The notes beneath the pieces are model-generated. The model saw only the letters and a list, made by a program, of their open reading frames with translations, made no database searches and was not told where the DNA came from. From CBDCME01 sp965218865 (GTDB lineage Bacteria; Pseudomonadota; Alphaproteobacteria; JAAXGF01): DNA of 19,129 nt. The stretch spans positions 1 to 19,129 of the forward strand of contig CBDCME010000058.1 in assembly GCA_965218865.1 (NCBI GenBank), read 5' to 3'. Made by a program: the position numbers and the translations under genes. Each line of letters starts with the position of its first letter. Positions within the stretch are counted from its first letter, which is position 1. Shown here piece after piece: positions 1 through 7,631 of this stretch.

Positions 1-5
1 ATTCC

Positions 6-1222
6 TTACAAAACGGGGGGCGGCGCGAAACCCGGACGAGGTATTCGCACCCATATTGGCAAGTGATCGCTTACCGAGTGTTCAAATTTCTTACCGAGGC
101 CCTCCTCTTCGGATTTCGTGAGCTTGCCGTAAGGCTTTTTCAGCGTCGCACGAGCAAAGAGATCGGAGAACTTGAATACGCCATAGTCGAAATTGTCCGG
201 GCCCCCTTTCTTGACGAGCTTTCGCCACTGGTCATTCGGAAGGCACGGCTGCTTTCTTCCCAGGAAGAATCCGATTTGATCGTAGGTTTGCGTGGCTCGT
301 GCATTGGTGCGAAAAACCTCGCCCGTGACCGGATGTGGATCGAGAAACGGAAAATATAGCCGCCGAATGTTTTTATCACCGAAGGCTTGCTTATTGCGCT
401 CCCGGAGACTGTCGTCGATTCGTGCCCGATCCTTCGAAGGATCGTCGAAATTCAAATTAAGATCTCCGAGCAAAACAAAATTGGGGGTGACTCGGAGACG
501 TGATTTCAGCCGATGAATGAGCCAACCGATCAGCGCGTTGAATTCGTTCTCGCGCTCGATTGGTTTACCGAAAACGAGATGCGCGTTGACGGCTGTAAAA
601 CGTAGAGGCGGTTGCTTATTCGCCGCCGGAATTTCGAACGCCACCAGATAGGGCGTCCTGACGAAGGTCACAAACTTGGTCGGCACGAACGTGGGCCTGG
701 TTGAAATTTTTTCGCCCTAAACCTTTTCATCTTCTCTTCGAACTTCCGCCGTGCCTTCACGAGAAATTTCTCGTTGTCGAAAAAGTTCTTCAAAACTGCG
801 GTGCGATCGAAAGTCAGATCTGTAGCCATTTCCATGCGACGCACCCGACGATGCCGATATAGGAACGCGAGACGCTCTCCCATGCCCGGTTCCCCTGGCG
901 CCTTGCCGGTGACGTCCGATACCGCCAGCGCGTATTCCCCTTTCCCGGCGATGCGCGATTCCATGCGATCTTTCAAGTGCCGCAGACCGGCGAGATTATC
1001 TTGTACCTCTTGAACGGCTACCAAATCGCAGCACGCGCAAAATCGGGCCAAAAAATCGATTTCGGGTTTTCGCTTCAGATGTTTCCCGAGTTTACGGATG
1101 TTGAAGGAGGCGATTACAAGGGATTTCTCACGGCCTCCCTCCAGCATGCCAAATTTTCCCGGTTCAGCTTCAAGCAAATTCTCGATTTTTTTCCATTCAC
1201 TCTCGCTGAATCGATCAGCCAT
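6..1222 (-). pseudogene. Endonuclease/exonuclease/phosphatase (EEP) family protein, frameshifted
   Basis: Two overlapping minus-strand reading frames together give one EEP-fold (DNase I-like) phosphodiesterase. The N-terminal frame (668-1222) has the ASFNIRKLG strand and the VAVQEVQDN motif, whose Glu is the metal ligand in this family. The C-terminal frame (6-686) has GDLNLNFDD and the terminal SDHLPIWV motif, which holds the catalytic Asp-His pair. The start at 1222 is supported by a strong GGGAGG Shine-Dalgarno just upstream. The frames are offset by one base at an A6 run (T6 on the plus strand, 707-712). Adding one A would read from AKK straight into ISTRPTFVPTKFV. All core motifs survive, so this may be a recent mutation, a sequencing error at a homopolymer, or slippage-dependent expression. 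The substrate cannot be told from sequence. The family includes DNases, sphingomyelinases and inositol phosphatases. Confidence 0.8.
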
Positions 1223-1705
1223 GGCTCCCTCCCTTAATCTGATTGAATTTCCCCCATTTAATTCGTGGTAGCGCGCGAATGCAACTTCCCCACGTGGTTG
1301 GCGACAGGTTTCGGATTCAAGTTCCGTCCGTAGGTAAATATGTGCCGCATTAGGATAATCTAACGGATTAGCGCCTCGTCGCCTTTCTTGTCGGCAGCAT
1401 GCGCGAGCATGTGATTCGATCCTCCACTCGGTCCGCCAGCGATGGGAAACTAAATTGCCTTTCGTTTTTCAGAAATTGAAGACGCGGCGAATTTGCGCGA
1501 TTGAATCTCGGGTCAAGTGTTTGCGGCCGGTCCAGGAGTTGGACAGGGGTTTGGGAAGGGGCTAATCTTGGTTGGGGCTCGTGGTTTCGTGGTTCGTCTC
1601 TAGCGGATAGTCGTGTGTATCTTCCTTGCGTCGGGCCACGAGATTCGTAATTTTAGGGATCAACTTATGCCAGCGCCTGGGGTTCAGGGGCGATGTCCCA
1701 TGCTC
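1223..1705. other. Intergenic stretch, no gene recognised
   Basis: About 480 bp between the EEP gene start and the IS256 left end. I see no convincing reading frame, tRNA or repeat. The promoter of the minus-strand EEP gene should lie in the part near 1230-1330, but I cannot point to reliable -35/-10 boxes. A short inverted repeat (TAATC...GATTA) occurs near 1355-1370. Confidence 0.4.
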
Positions 1706-3133
1706 TGTTGAAAAAGGCGAGGCAGGCATGGTTGGGCTTCGAGGCTAGGCGGCCTCTTTGATGGTTTCAATGGCGCTTTTCGCTTTTGCCTTTTTCACGT
1801 GATCCTCGAGGGCAGCTCTGAGGATGGGGAGTTGCCGGTAGGCCTTGAGGCGACGGAGGTCTTTTGGGCTTCCAGGAGGCCGGCGGCGGTCCATCGCAAG
1901 GCCATCTCGGCGTTGCGCCAGCGCTTGACATTGTGCTGCACCATCCTGACCGTTCCCAAGGCATTCTCGATGGCGTTGGTGCAGGCCAAGGAGCGCCTGA
2001 GCTTGGGCGGCAGGCCCAAGCGGATCACGGTGAGGATCTCATCCAGGCCCTCCAGGATGGAAGCCGAAACGCCGGGGGCCTCGGTCTCCAGGCGGCGCGC
2101 CAGGTTCTTCATGAGGCGTTCGGCTTTCTCGGCATCGTCTTGGTCCCAGGCTTGCCTGAGCGCCTTCTTGACGCCGGCATGAAGGCTTTCGTCGAGGCGC
2201 TCGATGATGTTGCGGCCCTTGTGGACCTGGCAGCGCTGGAGGGCGGCCACCGGCCCGAAGGTCCGCTTGATCGCCTTGGAGAGCGCCTTGGCGCCGTCGA
2301 CGATGAAGAGCCGGGGCACTTCCGGGTCGAGGCCGCGGGCGGTCAGGTTGTCGAGCAGCGCCTGCACCGTGGCGGCATTCTCCGTGGCACCTTCGGCCAG
2401 GCCTAGAACATGCTTCTCGCCCGCGCCGTCGATGCCAATAGCTGCCAGCAACACGTGATCGCCGACGTGCAGCCCGTCGATCTGGATGACCAGGAGATCG
2501 AGATCCGAAAGGTCGCTGGCCAGGAAGGCCTTCAGCTTCTTGCGCGTCATGGCCACGAAGCGCCGCGAGACCGCGGACTTCGAGGTCGCATCGCCCGCGC
2601 GTGCCGGCAAGTCGCCGCTGGCCTCGCCGGGCAGGCGCACGGCGCGCGCGTACTTGCGGGTCGAAACCGTAAGCAGCATGATGTTCATCGCCCAGGACTG
2701 CAAAAGCGCCGGGTCCGAGAGCAACTCCCAGCTCGGCAAGCTCATCTCCTTGCCCGCAAGATCGCGCACCCGCGGGCGCGTCAGCTTCACCTTGCCCCCG
2801 TGATAGGCAATCTCGCTCTGGGTTGTCCCCCAGCGATGGCCCTGCCGCTCGGCCGTGCGGGCGTGGCGCGCTCCGCAGAGCACCTCGCTATCCTCGTCCA
2901 GAATCTCGCCCAGGGTCTCCACCCCGGCCAACAGGCAAAAGCGATCCACGCTCATGCGCAGATCATCAAAAGCCTCCGGCAAGGCCGGCGGCAACAGCGG
3001 AAGCGGGATCTCCAACAGTTTCGAACGGCGGCTGTTCCGTGTAGTCTTGGTCATGGCGTCGTTCTCCTTGATGGATTCAACACCCAGAGCCTAACGGTTC
3101 CAGGCGAATGACGCCTACCTCACTTTTTCAACA
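1706..3133 (-). mobile_element. IS256-family insertion sequence
   Basis: A transposase gene is bounded by imperfect terminal inverted repeats. The left end reads TGTTGAAAAAGGCGAGGCAGG with position 1706 first. The right end, read on the minus strand from about 3132, is GTTGAAAAAGTGAGGTAGG. They share GTTGAAAAAG and then GAGG-AGG with one indel. I could not find a matching 8-9 bp target duplication in the flanks (left TGCTC, right ATCAGCCG), so one flank may have been rearranged or the exact ends may be off by a few bases. The element sits about 60 bp upstream of the cytochrome c start and is transcribed away from it. Confidence 0.8.
1745..3054 (-). pseudogene. IS256-family transposase with C-terminal frameshift
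   Basis: A Mutator/IS256-type DDE transposase. Asp is visible in IQIDGLHVGDH, Asp in RLFIVDGAKAL and Glu in CTNAIENALG, with the QRCQVHKGRNI segment between. The start at 3054 has an AAGGAG Shine-Dalgarno about 8 bases upstream. The open frame as it stands runs 419 residues to 1795 and ends in a low-complexity Ser/Pro tail. Another frame from about 1863 down to a TAG at 1745 reads DLRRLKAYRQLPILRAALED and then a Lys-rich end, which is the normal IS256 C-terminus. One base is therefore missing near the AAAAG run at 1861-1865. The three catalytic acidic residues lie upstream of the shift, so partial activity cannot be excluded, but the native tail of about 38 residues is lost. Confidence 0.85.
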
Positions 3134-3193
3134 TCAGCCGGGACATTGCCGGTTCAAGGCGTTGGGGCCGATCCACGATGCGGGTGGGTGTCC

Positions 3194-3739
3194 ATGTCTA
3201 CGCTCTTGATAAAGAAAATCGCCGTGTCGGTTCTTATCGCGGTGTTCGTCCTGGTCGCGATCAACCTTTTCGTCGACCGCCTCTACGCGCCGGACGAGGG
3301 CGTCCCCCATGCCTCCAAGCAGGCAACCGCCGACGGCGAAGTGACCGCGAGCACCGCGGCGAAACCGGCCGCCGTCCCCGATACCCTGGCGACGCGGCTG
3401 GCGGCGGCGAACGCCGATAAGGGCCGCAAATCCGCCAAGGCCTGCACGGCCTGCCATGATTTCAGCCAGAATGGTCCCAACAAGGTGGGACCCAACCTCT
3501 GGGGCGTCGTCGGCGCCAAGCAGGCCGGCAAGTCGGATTTCGGCTATTCGCCGGCGATCTCGGGTCTCGGCGGCACCTGGAGTTTCGAGGAACTCGATGC
3601 CTTCCTGACCAATCCGAAGGGATACGCGCCGGGAACCAAGATGGGCTTCGGCGGCATCAAGAAGGGAAAGAAACGCGCCAACGTCATCGCCTTCTTGCGC
3701 AGCCTCAGCGATTCGCCGCTGCCCCTGCCGACTAACTAG
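3194..3739 (+). CDS. Membrane-anchored class I cytochrome c (CycM / c552-like)
   Basis: Electron carrier likely acting at the periplasmic face between the bc1 complex and a terminal oxidase, by analogy with membrane-anchored CycM/c552 proteins of alphaproteobacteria. Counting from the ATG at 3194 (181 residues), there is an uncleaved-looking N-terminal transmembrane segment (about 8-25). An Ala/Thr-rich flexible linker follows (about 40-70). Then comes a mono-heme domain with CTACH (Cys84, Cys87, His88), KVGPNLWGVVG, and Met150 in PGTKMGFGG as probable sixth haem ligand. I chose 3194 over an in-frame start at 3146 because the latter adds 16 residues that fit no signal, and a GGTGGG-like site lies just before 3194. 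The TAG stop (3737-3739) is part of the CTAG end of the adjacent palindromic repeat. The IS256 right end about 60 bp upstream may have replaced the native promoter. Confidence 0.88.
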   Translation: MSTLLIKKIAVSVLIAVFVLVAINLFVDRLYAPDEGVPHASKQATADGEVTASTAAKPAAVPDTLATRLAAANADKGRKSAKACTACHDFSQNGPNKVGPNLWGVVGAKQAGKSDFGYSPAISGLGGTWSFEELDAFLTNPKGYAPGTKMGFGGIKKGKKRANVIAFLRSLSDSPLPLPTN

Positions 3740-3801
3740 TGCATCGACCCAAACGGAGGCGACAGCCGAAGTTTGGAAAGTTGATGCATCAACAAGGGCT
3801 T
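3736..3801 (+). repeat. Left half of bipartite palindromic element, split by IS630 copy 1
   Basis: This stretch matches 17621-17685 nearly base for base. It begins with CTAGTGCATCGACC and contains a hairpin in which TGCATCGAC and CCAAAC pair with GTTTGG and GTTGATGCA. The GTTGATGCATCAAC portion is itself a perfect palindrome. The other half of the element continues at 4974 on the far side of the IS630 insertion. Its first four bases (CTAG) include the cytochrome c stop codon. Confidence 0.85.
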
Positions 3802-3814
3802 ATAGCAACCGCCC

Positions 3815-4420
3815 TTAACATTGACTTGTGCGAGCCCACGCTCTGAGGCCGATGGACATGATCTTCCAAGGTTGGTCGGTCAGGTTGTTCCAGGCTTGGC
3901 AAGAGGCCTCGACGATGGCTTCATAGGAGTCGAAGACACGATTGGAGAGCCAGTTCTGGCGGAGGTATTGCCAGACATTTTCGGCGGGATTGAGCTCCGG
4001 GGACTTGGGTGGCAAAGGCACGAGGGAGATGTTCTCCGGGATGCCGAGTTTGGCAGTGGTGTGCCATGCGGCTTGGTCGAGCAGCACGACGGCATGGGCG
4101 TTTGGGGCAACGGCCCGGCTGATTTCCTCGAGATGCAGGTCCATGGCTTCAGTATTGGCGCGCGGCATGACCAGCGCCGCGCCCTCACCGCGCTCGGGGC
4201 AGATGGCGCCGAAGAGATACGCCGAAGAGGTCCGTAGGTCCTTGACCTGGCGCGGGCGCGATCCCTTTGGGGCCCACTGGCGCACCAGGCTGTTCTTCTG
4301 GCCGACGCGCATTTCATCTTGAAACCAAACCTCGATGGGCGTGTCCGGTGGCTGTGCCGCTACGATTTTCGCCAAGTGTTCGGGAAAACTTTTTTTTAAA
4401 TTCCTCCTGTGCCCGCGCAT
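3815..4420 (-). CDS. IS630-family transposase, orfB (DDE catalytic part)
   Basis: Catalytic half of the IS630-type transposase. It has Asp in VWFQDEMRVGQK, Asp in AVVLLDQAAWH and Glu in SPELNPAENVWQ, the DDE triad of this family. It overlaps orfA by about 100 bp and lacks its own clear ribosome binding site. It is therefore most likely made by frameshifting from orfA at the A8 run, where LKKSFPEHLAKIVA continues the family sequence. The required shift is +1 (or -2), equivalent to a transcript with 7 or 10 A residues. The last residues read RTSQC here and RTRQC in copy 2. Confidence 0.85.
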   Translation of the reverse strand: MRGHRRNLKKSFPEHLAKIVAAQPPDTPIEVWFQDEMRVGQKNSLVRQWAPKGSRPRQVKDLRTSSAYLFGAICPERGEGAALVMPRANTEAMDLHLEEISRAVAPNAHAVVLLDQAAWHTTAKLGIPENISLVPLPPKSPELNPAENVWQYLRQNWLSNRVFDSYEAIVEASCQAWNNLTDQPWKIMSIGLRAWARTSQC

Positions 4421-4880
4421 CCTGGCCGACGTGGCGCGGGCGCGCGGAAATATGCGAGAACCCGAGCGCGGCCAGCAGCTTGCCGACGCTCCGCTCGTGA
4501 TAGTCCACGCCGAAGCGCGTTCGGATCAGTTGCTTGAGATCGATGCAGCGCCAGCGCACGACCCCATCCCGTTCGGGATCGGGACCGGCCTCGATAGCCC
4601 GCGAAAGCGCCGCCATTTGCGACGGCGTCAACCGACGCAACGCCCCGTTCGGCTTGCGGTCGATCAGACCGGCCGGACCTCCCGCGTTGAACCGGTGAAC
4701 CCAGTCCCGCAACGTCTGCCGATCCATGCCGCCAATACCCGCCGCGCACGCTCGATCCATCCCATCGTAGATGGCCGCCATCGACAAAAGCCGTCGCGCC
4801 TGGTTCCCATCATCGCTCCATGCCGCAAGAACACGGACTCTTTCAGCATCAAAGTCGTTTCGCAAAGGAATCGTTGGCAT
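4314..4880 (-). CDS. IS630-family transposase, orfA (helix-turn-helix part)
   Basis: N-terminal half of an IS630-type transposase. It carries the paired helix-turn-helix region that binds the inverted repeats: MDRQTLRDWVHRFN, then GLIDRKPNGALRRL, then FGVDYHERSVGKLLAALGF. I place the start at the ATG at 4880, with GGGAG upstream. A GTG three codons earlier is possible. The frame continues past an A8 run (T8 on plus, 4390-4397) and ends at 4314 in non-homologous sequence, while orfB picks up the catalytic domain in another frame. A joined product would be about 350 residues, the normal length for the family. Unlike copy 2, codon CGA at the seventh position after the ATG is intact. Confidence 0.85.
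   Translation of the reverse strand: MPTIPLRNDFDAERVRVLAAWSDDGNQARRLLSMAAIYDGMDRACAAGIGGMDRQTLRDWVHRFNAGGPAGLIDRKPNGALRRLTPSQMAALSRAIEAGPDPERDGVVRWRCIDLKQLIRTRFGVDYHERSVGKLLAALGFSHISARPRHVGQDARAQEEFKKKFSRTLGENRSGTATGHAHRGLVSR
4390..4397 (-). promoter_or_regulatory. Candidate frameshift/slippage site, IS630 copy 1
   Basis: An uninterrupted run of eight A on the coding strand, preceded by TTT and followed by G, lies where orfA and orfB overlap. The identical run occurs at the mirror position of copy 2 (16152-16159). Conservation of the run length in both copies argues for a programmed site rather than a random indel, but two recent copies are weak evidence. Confidence 0.55.
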
Positions 4881-4973
4881 TGAACACACTCCCTTGTTGC
4901 CAACAACCTTGAATCATACAAAACCTAGCGTGTAAACCTTTGCGCGAGTCAAACTCTAGGGCGGTTGGTATTA

Positions 4974-5015
4974 GTGCACGGGGGCGTGAACGAAGTGAAT
5001 GCGCCGGTGCACTAG
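4974..5015 (+). repeat. Right half of bipartite palindromic element
   Basis: GTGCACGGGGGCG...GCGCCGGTGCACTAG is identical to 17688-17729. It forms a second hairpin (GTGCAC..GGCG against CGCC..GTGCAC) and ends in TGCACTAG, the inverse of the CTAGTGCA left end at 3736. With 3736-3801 it reconstitutes a ~108 bp element. Confidence 0.85.
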
Positions 5016-5017
5016 GT

Positions 5018-5089
5018 GTCCGTTCGAAAATGCGCGTCCGCGCATTTTTTGCGTCTGTTCCGGTCGGCGCCGCGATTTATTGAACGGAC
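5018..5089 (-). repeat. Palindromic dispersed repeat, second family, copy 1
   Basis: 72 bp element with perfect 8 bp terminal inverted repeats GTCCGTTC and GAACGGAC. Inside are a hairpin of AAAATGCGCG and CGCGCATTTT and the segment GCGTCTGTTCCGGTCGGCGC. On the minus strand the order GCGGCGCC, GGAACAGACGCAAAAAATGCGCG matches the copies at 5881-5931 and 8161-8285. It starts only two bases after the end of the bipartite element. Confidence 0.8.
5027..5050. terminator. Hairpin with flanking A and T runs, probable bidirectional terminator
   Basis: AAAATGCGCG, two-base loop TC, then CGCGCATTTTTT: a perfect 10 bp stem ending in a T run on the plus strand and in T4 on the minus strand. It lies about 60 bp beyond the stop of the minus-strand phosphatase gene, so it could terminate that gene. 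It is part of the repeat at 5018-5089, so the terminator role may be incidental. Confidence 0.55.
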
Positions 5090-5108
5090 CGCAAGACGGC
5101 GGCACCGG

Positions 5109-5864
5109 TCAGGTATTCAAGAGCCGCCGCTCGCTGCCCTCGAGAACCAGGCACGGGAGCACGTCGCTGGCGTAGGCCCCGGTATCGATGCCGATTCGGT
5201 TGGGACGGAATTCCACCTCGCGGCTGATCGTGTGCCCGTGGACGACGACGCAGCCATGATCGGCGTTCGAACGCAGGAACGGCCCTCGGATCCACATCAG
5301 ATCCTCGGCAAGCTGCGCCTCTATCGGGATACCGGGACGGATGCCGGCGTGGACGAATAGGTAATCACCGGCTTCGTGATGGAGGCGCAACCCGCGCAGG
5401 AAATCTAAATGCGAAGAGGGTAATTGCCGCCGCAGCGCCGCTTGCGCTTCGCGCAGGCAGTCCTCGTCGGTGATCGGGCCCGAAAGCGTCACCCCGTAGC
5501 TGTACAAGGTCGCGTCGCCACCCCATTGGAGCCACCCCGGACCGACCCCGATGTCGCTCATGAATTCCAGCATCGAGGCCTCGTGATTTCCCATCAGACA
5601 AACCGTTTCGAAACCGTCCAATGGGTTCTCGACCAGCATCTCGACGACTCCTCGGCTGTCGAACCCGCGATCGACGTAGTCGCCCACGTAGACGACGACC
5701 TTGCGCCGGTCCGCCGCGGAACGGGCGTCGGCGGTGATCGCCGCGTGGAGCGCATGGAGCAAATCCGAGCGCCCGTGAATGTCACCGATGGCGTAAACCC
5801 GCATGCCGTCGGGCAAGCAAGCAACCGGGTGGGACTCACTTCTCCGACGCAGAAATTCGAGCAT
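5109..5864 (-). CDS. PPP-family serine/threonine protein phosphatase (metallophosphoesterase)
   Basis: A 251-residue cytoplasmic protein with the full set of PPP-family metal-binding motifs: GDIHG (Asp28, His30), GDYVDRG (Asp62, Asp65), GNHE (Asn93, His94), a VHAGI histidine and the terminal VVVHGHT histidine. The family hydrolyses phosphoserine/phosphothreonine, or diadenosine tetraphosphate in the ApaH branch, using a dinuclear metal centre. The short length and the WLQWGG segment after GNHE fit bacterial PrpA/ApaH-like small phosphatases. The start at 5864 leaves about 20 residues before the first motif, and its ribosome binding site is weak. It stands alone on the minus strand, bracketed by two copies of the same palindromic repeat (5018-5089 and 5881-5931), the second only 17 bp from the start codon. 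Substrate is unknown. Confidence 0.9.
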   Translation of the reverse strand: MLEFLRRRSESHPVACLPDGMRVYAIGDIHGRSDLLHALHAAITADARSAADRRKVVVYVGDYVDRGFDSRGVVEMLVENPLDGFETVCLMGNHEASMLEFMSDIGVGPGWLQWGGDATLYSYGVTLSGPITDEDCLREAQAALRRQLPSSHLDFLRGLRLHHEAGDYLFVHAGIRPGIPIEAQLAEDLMWIRGPFLRSNADHGCVVVHGHTISREVEFRPNRIGIDTGAYASDVLPCLVLEGSERRLLNT

Positions 5865-5880
5865 GAGAGTACTCTTGGTG

Positions 5881-5931
5881 TCTGTTCCGGCTGGTGCCGC
5901 GAGTTTTCGAACAAACTCTTAGAACCTGTTC
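5881..5931 (-). repeat. Palindromic dispersed repeat, second family, copy 2 (partial)
   Basis: On the minus strand this reads GAACAGG, then TTCTAAGAGTTTGTTCG, AAAACTCGCGG, CACCAGCCGGAACAGA. It shares TGTTCGAAAACTCGCGGC and CCGGAACAGA with the other two copies but lacks the AAAAAATGCGC hairpin. It lies just upstream of the phosphatase gene, where that gene's promoter or leader is expected. Confidence 0.7.
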
Positions 5932-6049
5932 AATGATGAACCGCGCGAAACTAGCCGGTTCGTGGGTCGCACCGTTCCGGTGCCGAGCCGTCACATCCGC
6001 GCTGGTTTCCGGATAAATATCACAAAGAATTAAATTATTGGGTCACTAG

Positions 6050-7349
6050 TGTCCGGTTAAAAAGCGAATAGATTCAATTGGTTGGTTATTTGCGGTGGGT
6101 TGCGTCTGTTTTCGTCTTTGGTAAGTGCTTGATGTAGAGGCATTTTCTCGAAGAGGGTCAGCGAGAGGATCTGTAGCAAAGTGTAGAGCGAGGCGTCCAA
6201 GTCGAGGCGCTTCTTGACGATGGCGACGAGGACGTAGACCGAGACGGCGATCCAGATCTGCGTCTTCACCGCGTTTTCCGAGGTTCCGAAGAATTGCTTG
6301 ATCTGAAGATGTTGCTTGATCCACCTGAAGAAGAGCTCCACTTGCCAGCGGCTTTTGTAGAGGGCGCAAATGGTGGCAGCGGGAAGGGAGAAGTTGTTGG
6401 TGATGAACACCAACATCTTGCCGGACTCGGGGTCTTTGAAGCGGATGCGCCGCAGAAGTTCGGGATAATCCGTCTTGGTGCAGATGCCGTCCAAGGAGAT
6501 GGTCTGGTCGCAAACGATGCCCGCCGGGCGATCCGATGCCGCCGAATAGACGCGGTGAGCATCCATGTTCGATTTGGCGCGGGTGACGAAGGAGGCCCCA
6601 GCTTGATGCAACACATGAAGGCGGGCAAAGTCGACGTAGCCACGATCCACGACGTAGATCGCTCCGGCTTCCGGTATCAGCATATCGAGGGCATGAACGT
6701 CGTGCAGCTTGCCGTCCGAGATATGGATGAAACTCGGTACGTTGCCCCGCAGGTCGAGCAATGTGTGCATCTTCACAGCCGCTTTGGTGGCACGGAAGTG
6801 CGCCCACGGAAAGACCGACAGGCACAGAGCGATGGTCGTCGAGTCCAGGGCGTAGACGGTGTTGGTTAGCTCCAACCCCAGTTCTTCGCCGGCGTACAGC
6901 TTCCTCGCCACGGTGATCAGCCGCTGGGCCAACTCCGCGTGGATACGCCAGTCGCGCCTTTCGTTGGCATCGGCCAGCGTCGAGCGCCGGACCGGCCGGC
7001 GGAAGCCCATGTGATAGAGGTTCGACGCTTGGACCGAGAGGCAAGCCTCGATGTCGCGCAGGCTCTCCCGGTAGGTCAGCTGGGCGAAGGCCATGGCCCG
7101 GTATTGCTCGGCGCAGGAAAGCGCCGGACCCGGTGATCGCTGCCGTACAGATTGACGATCCGCGTGAAGGTCGTCCAGGGCACGAAACCCATGAGTTGGG
7201 CGAAAAGGGTCTTGCCGGTATTCATGAGCATCTCCTCGGAAAAACTCCGAAAAGTGCTCCATCCAATTCAAATCGACACCACCCATTTTCGCTTCAAACC
7301 CTGCAGAAATATTGCCTTCCGTCGCCAAAACCGTTCAGTTAACCGGACA
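6050..7349 (-). mobile_element. IS4-family insertion sequence
   Basis: 1300 bp element with perfect 11 bp terminal inverted repeats: TGTCCGGTTAA at 6050-6060 and TTAACCGGACA at 7339-7349. It carries one IS4-type transposase gene on the minus strand. The flanking bases (CACTAG on the left, GCAGTG on the right) show no clear direct duplication, so the target duplication is not established. Confidence 0.88.
6057..7225 (-). pseudogene. IS4-family transposase, frameshifted near the N-terminus
   Basis: The catalytic part shows the IS4 triad: Asp in YALDSTTIAL, Asp in IYVVDRGYVDF, and Glu in the Y-R-E-K signature YKSRWQVELFFRWIK. The natural start is the ATG at 7225, preceded by a GAGGAG Shine-Dalgarno. 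It reads MNTGKTLFAQLMGFVPWTTF and on to GSDHRVR. The family sequence then continues as LSCAEQYRAMAFAQLTYRES in a different frame. One base is missing within GGCGC at about 7121-7126. A long open frame starting at 7328 covers the catalytic part, but its first ~68 residues are out of frame and unlike the family. The element is probably non-autonomous unless the shift is bypassed. Confidence 0.85.
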
Positions 7350-7631
7350 GCAGTGAAATTGGGTCTCAAATTCGATCAAGCGCCGGGCTCCGATTTTCGC
7401 TCAAACCATCAAAAATCAGATCGGTTTGCGCGCGCGGCTTCTAGGCAATCGAATATTGTGGATTGGCGAATATTGTGGTTTGGACAATTCCTATTTTCGT
7501 ACCATCGGCTGGTGGGTGGCGGAACCTCTACGGGTATTGCCGCCGTTCGTCCGCGAGCCTCGCTGGCAAATTCTTACCCGCTCACTTTCATTTTCGCAAA
7601 GATAGCTCCGATCCGCCGGCCGTACGGCGAT
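7350..7631. other. Intergenic stretch between IS4 and VOC gene
   Basis: About 280 bp without a recognisable gene. It contains a short tandem duplication, GAATATTGTGG at 7451-7461 and again at 7468-7478 (17 bp period). Confidence 0.4.

Larger units (their letters stand above)
3802..4971 (-). mobile_element. IS630-family insertion sequence, copy 1
   Basis: 1170 bp element, the reverse complement of copy 2 at 15578-16747 with very few differences. Terminal inverted repeats are ATAGCAACCGCCC on the left (one base differs from the ATACCAACCGCCC of copy 2) and GGGCGGTTGGTAT on the right. The right flank is TA, the target dinucleotide of IS630/Tc1-type elements. The left flank reads TT, probably a mutated TA. 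The insertion lies inside a short palindromic element whose two halves flank it. The two transposase frames are open, so this is the copy more likely to be active. Confidence 0.9.

Noticed and set aside
3146..3193. Upstream start for the cytochrome c at 3146
   Set aside because: It adds 16 residues with no match to a signal sequence and begins 13 bp from the IS256 end; 3194 puts the membrane anchor at the N-terminus.
7451..7478. 17 bp tandem repeat (GAATATTGTGG twice) as a CRISPR or iteron array
   Set aside because: Only two units, no spacers and no adjacent cas or rep gene.
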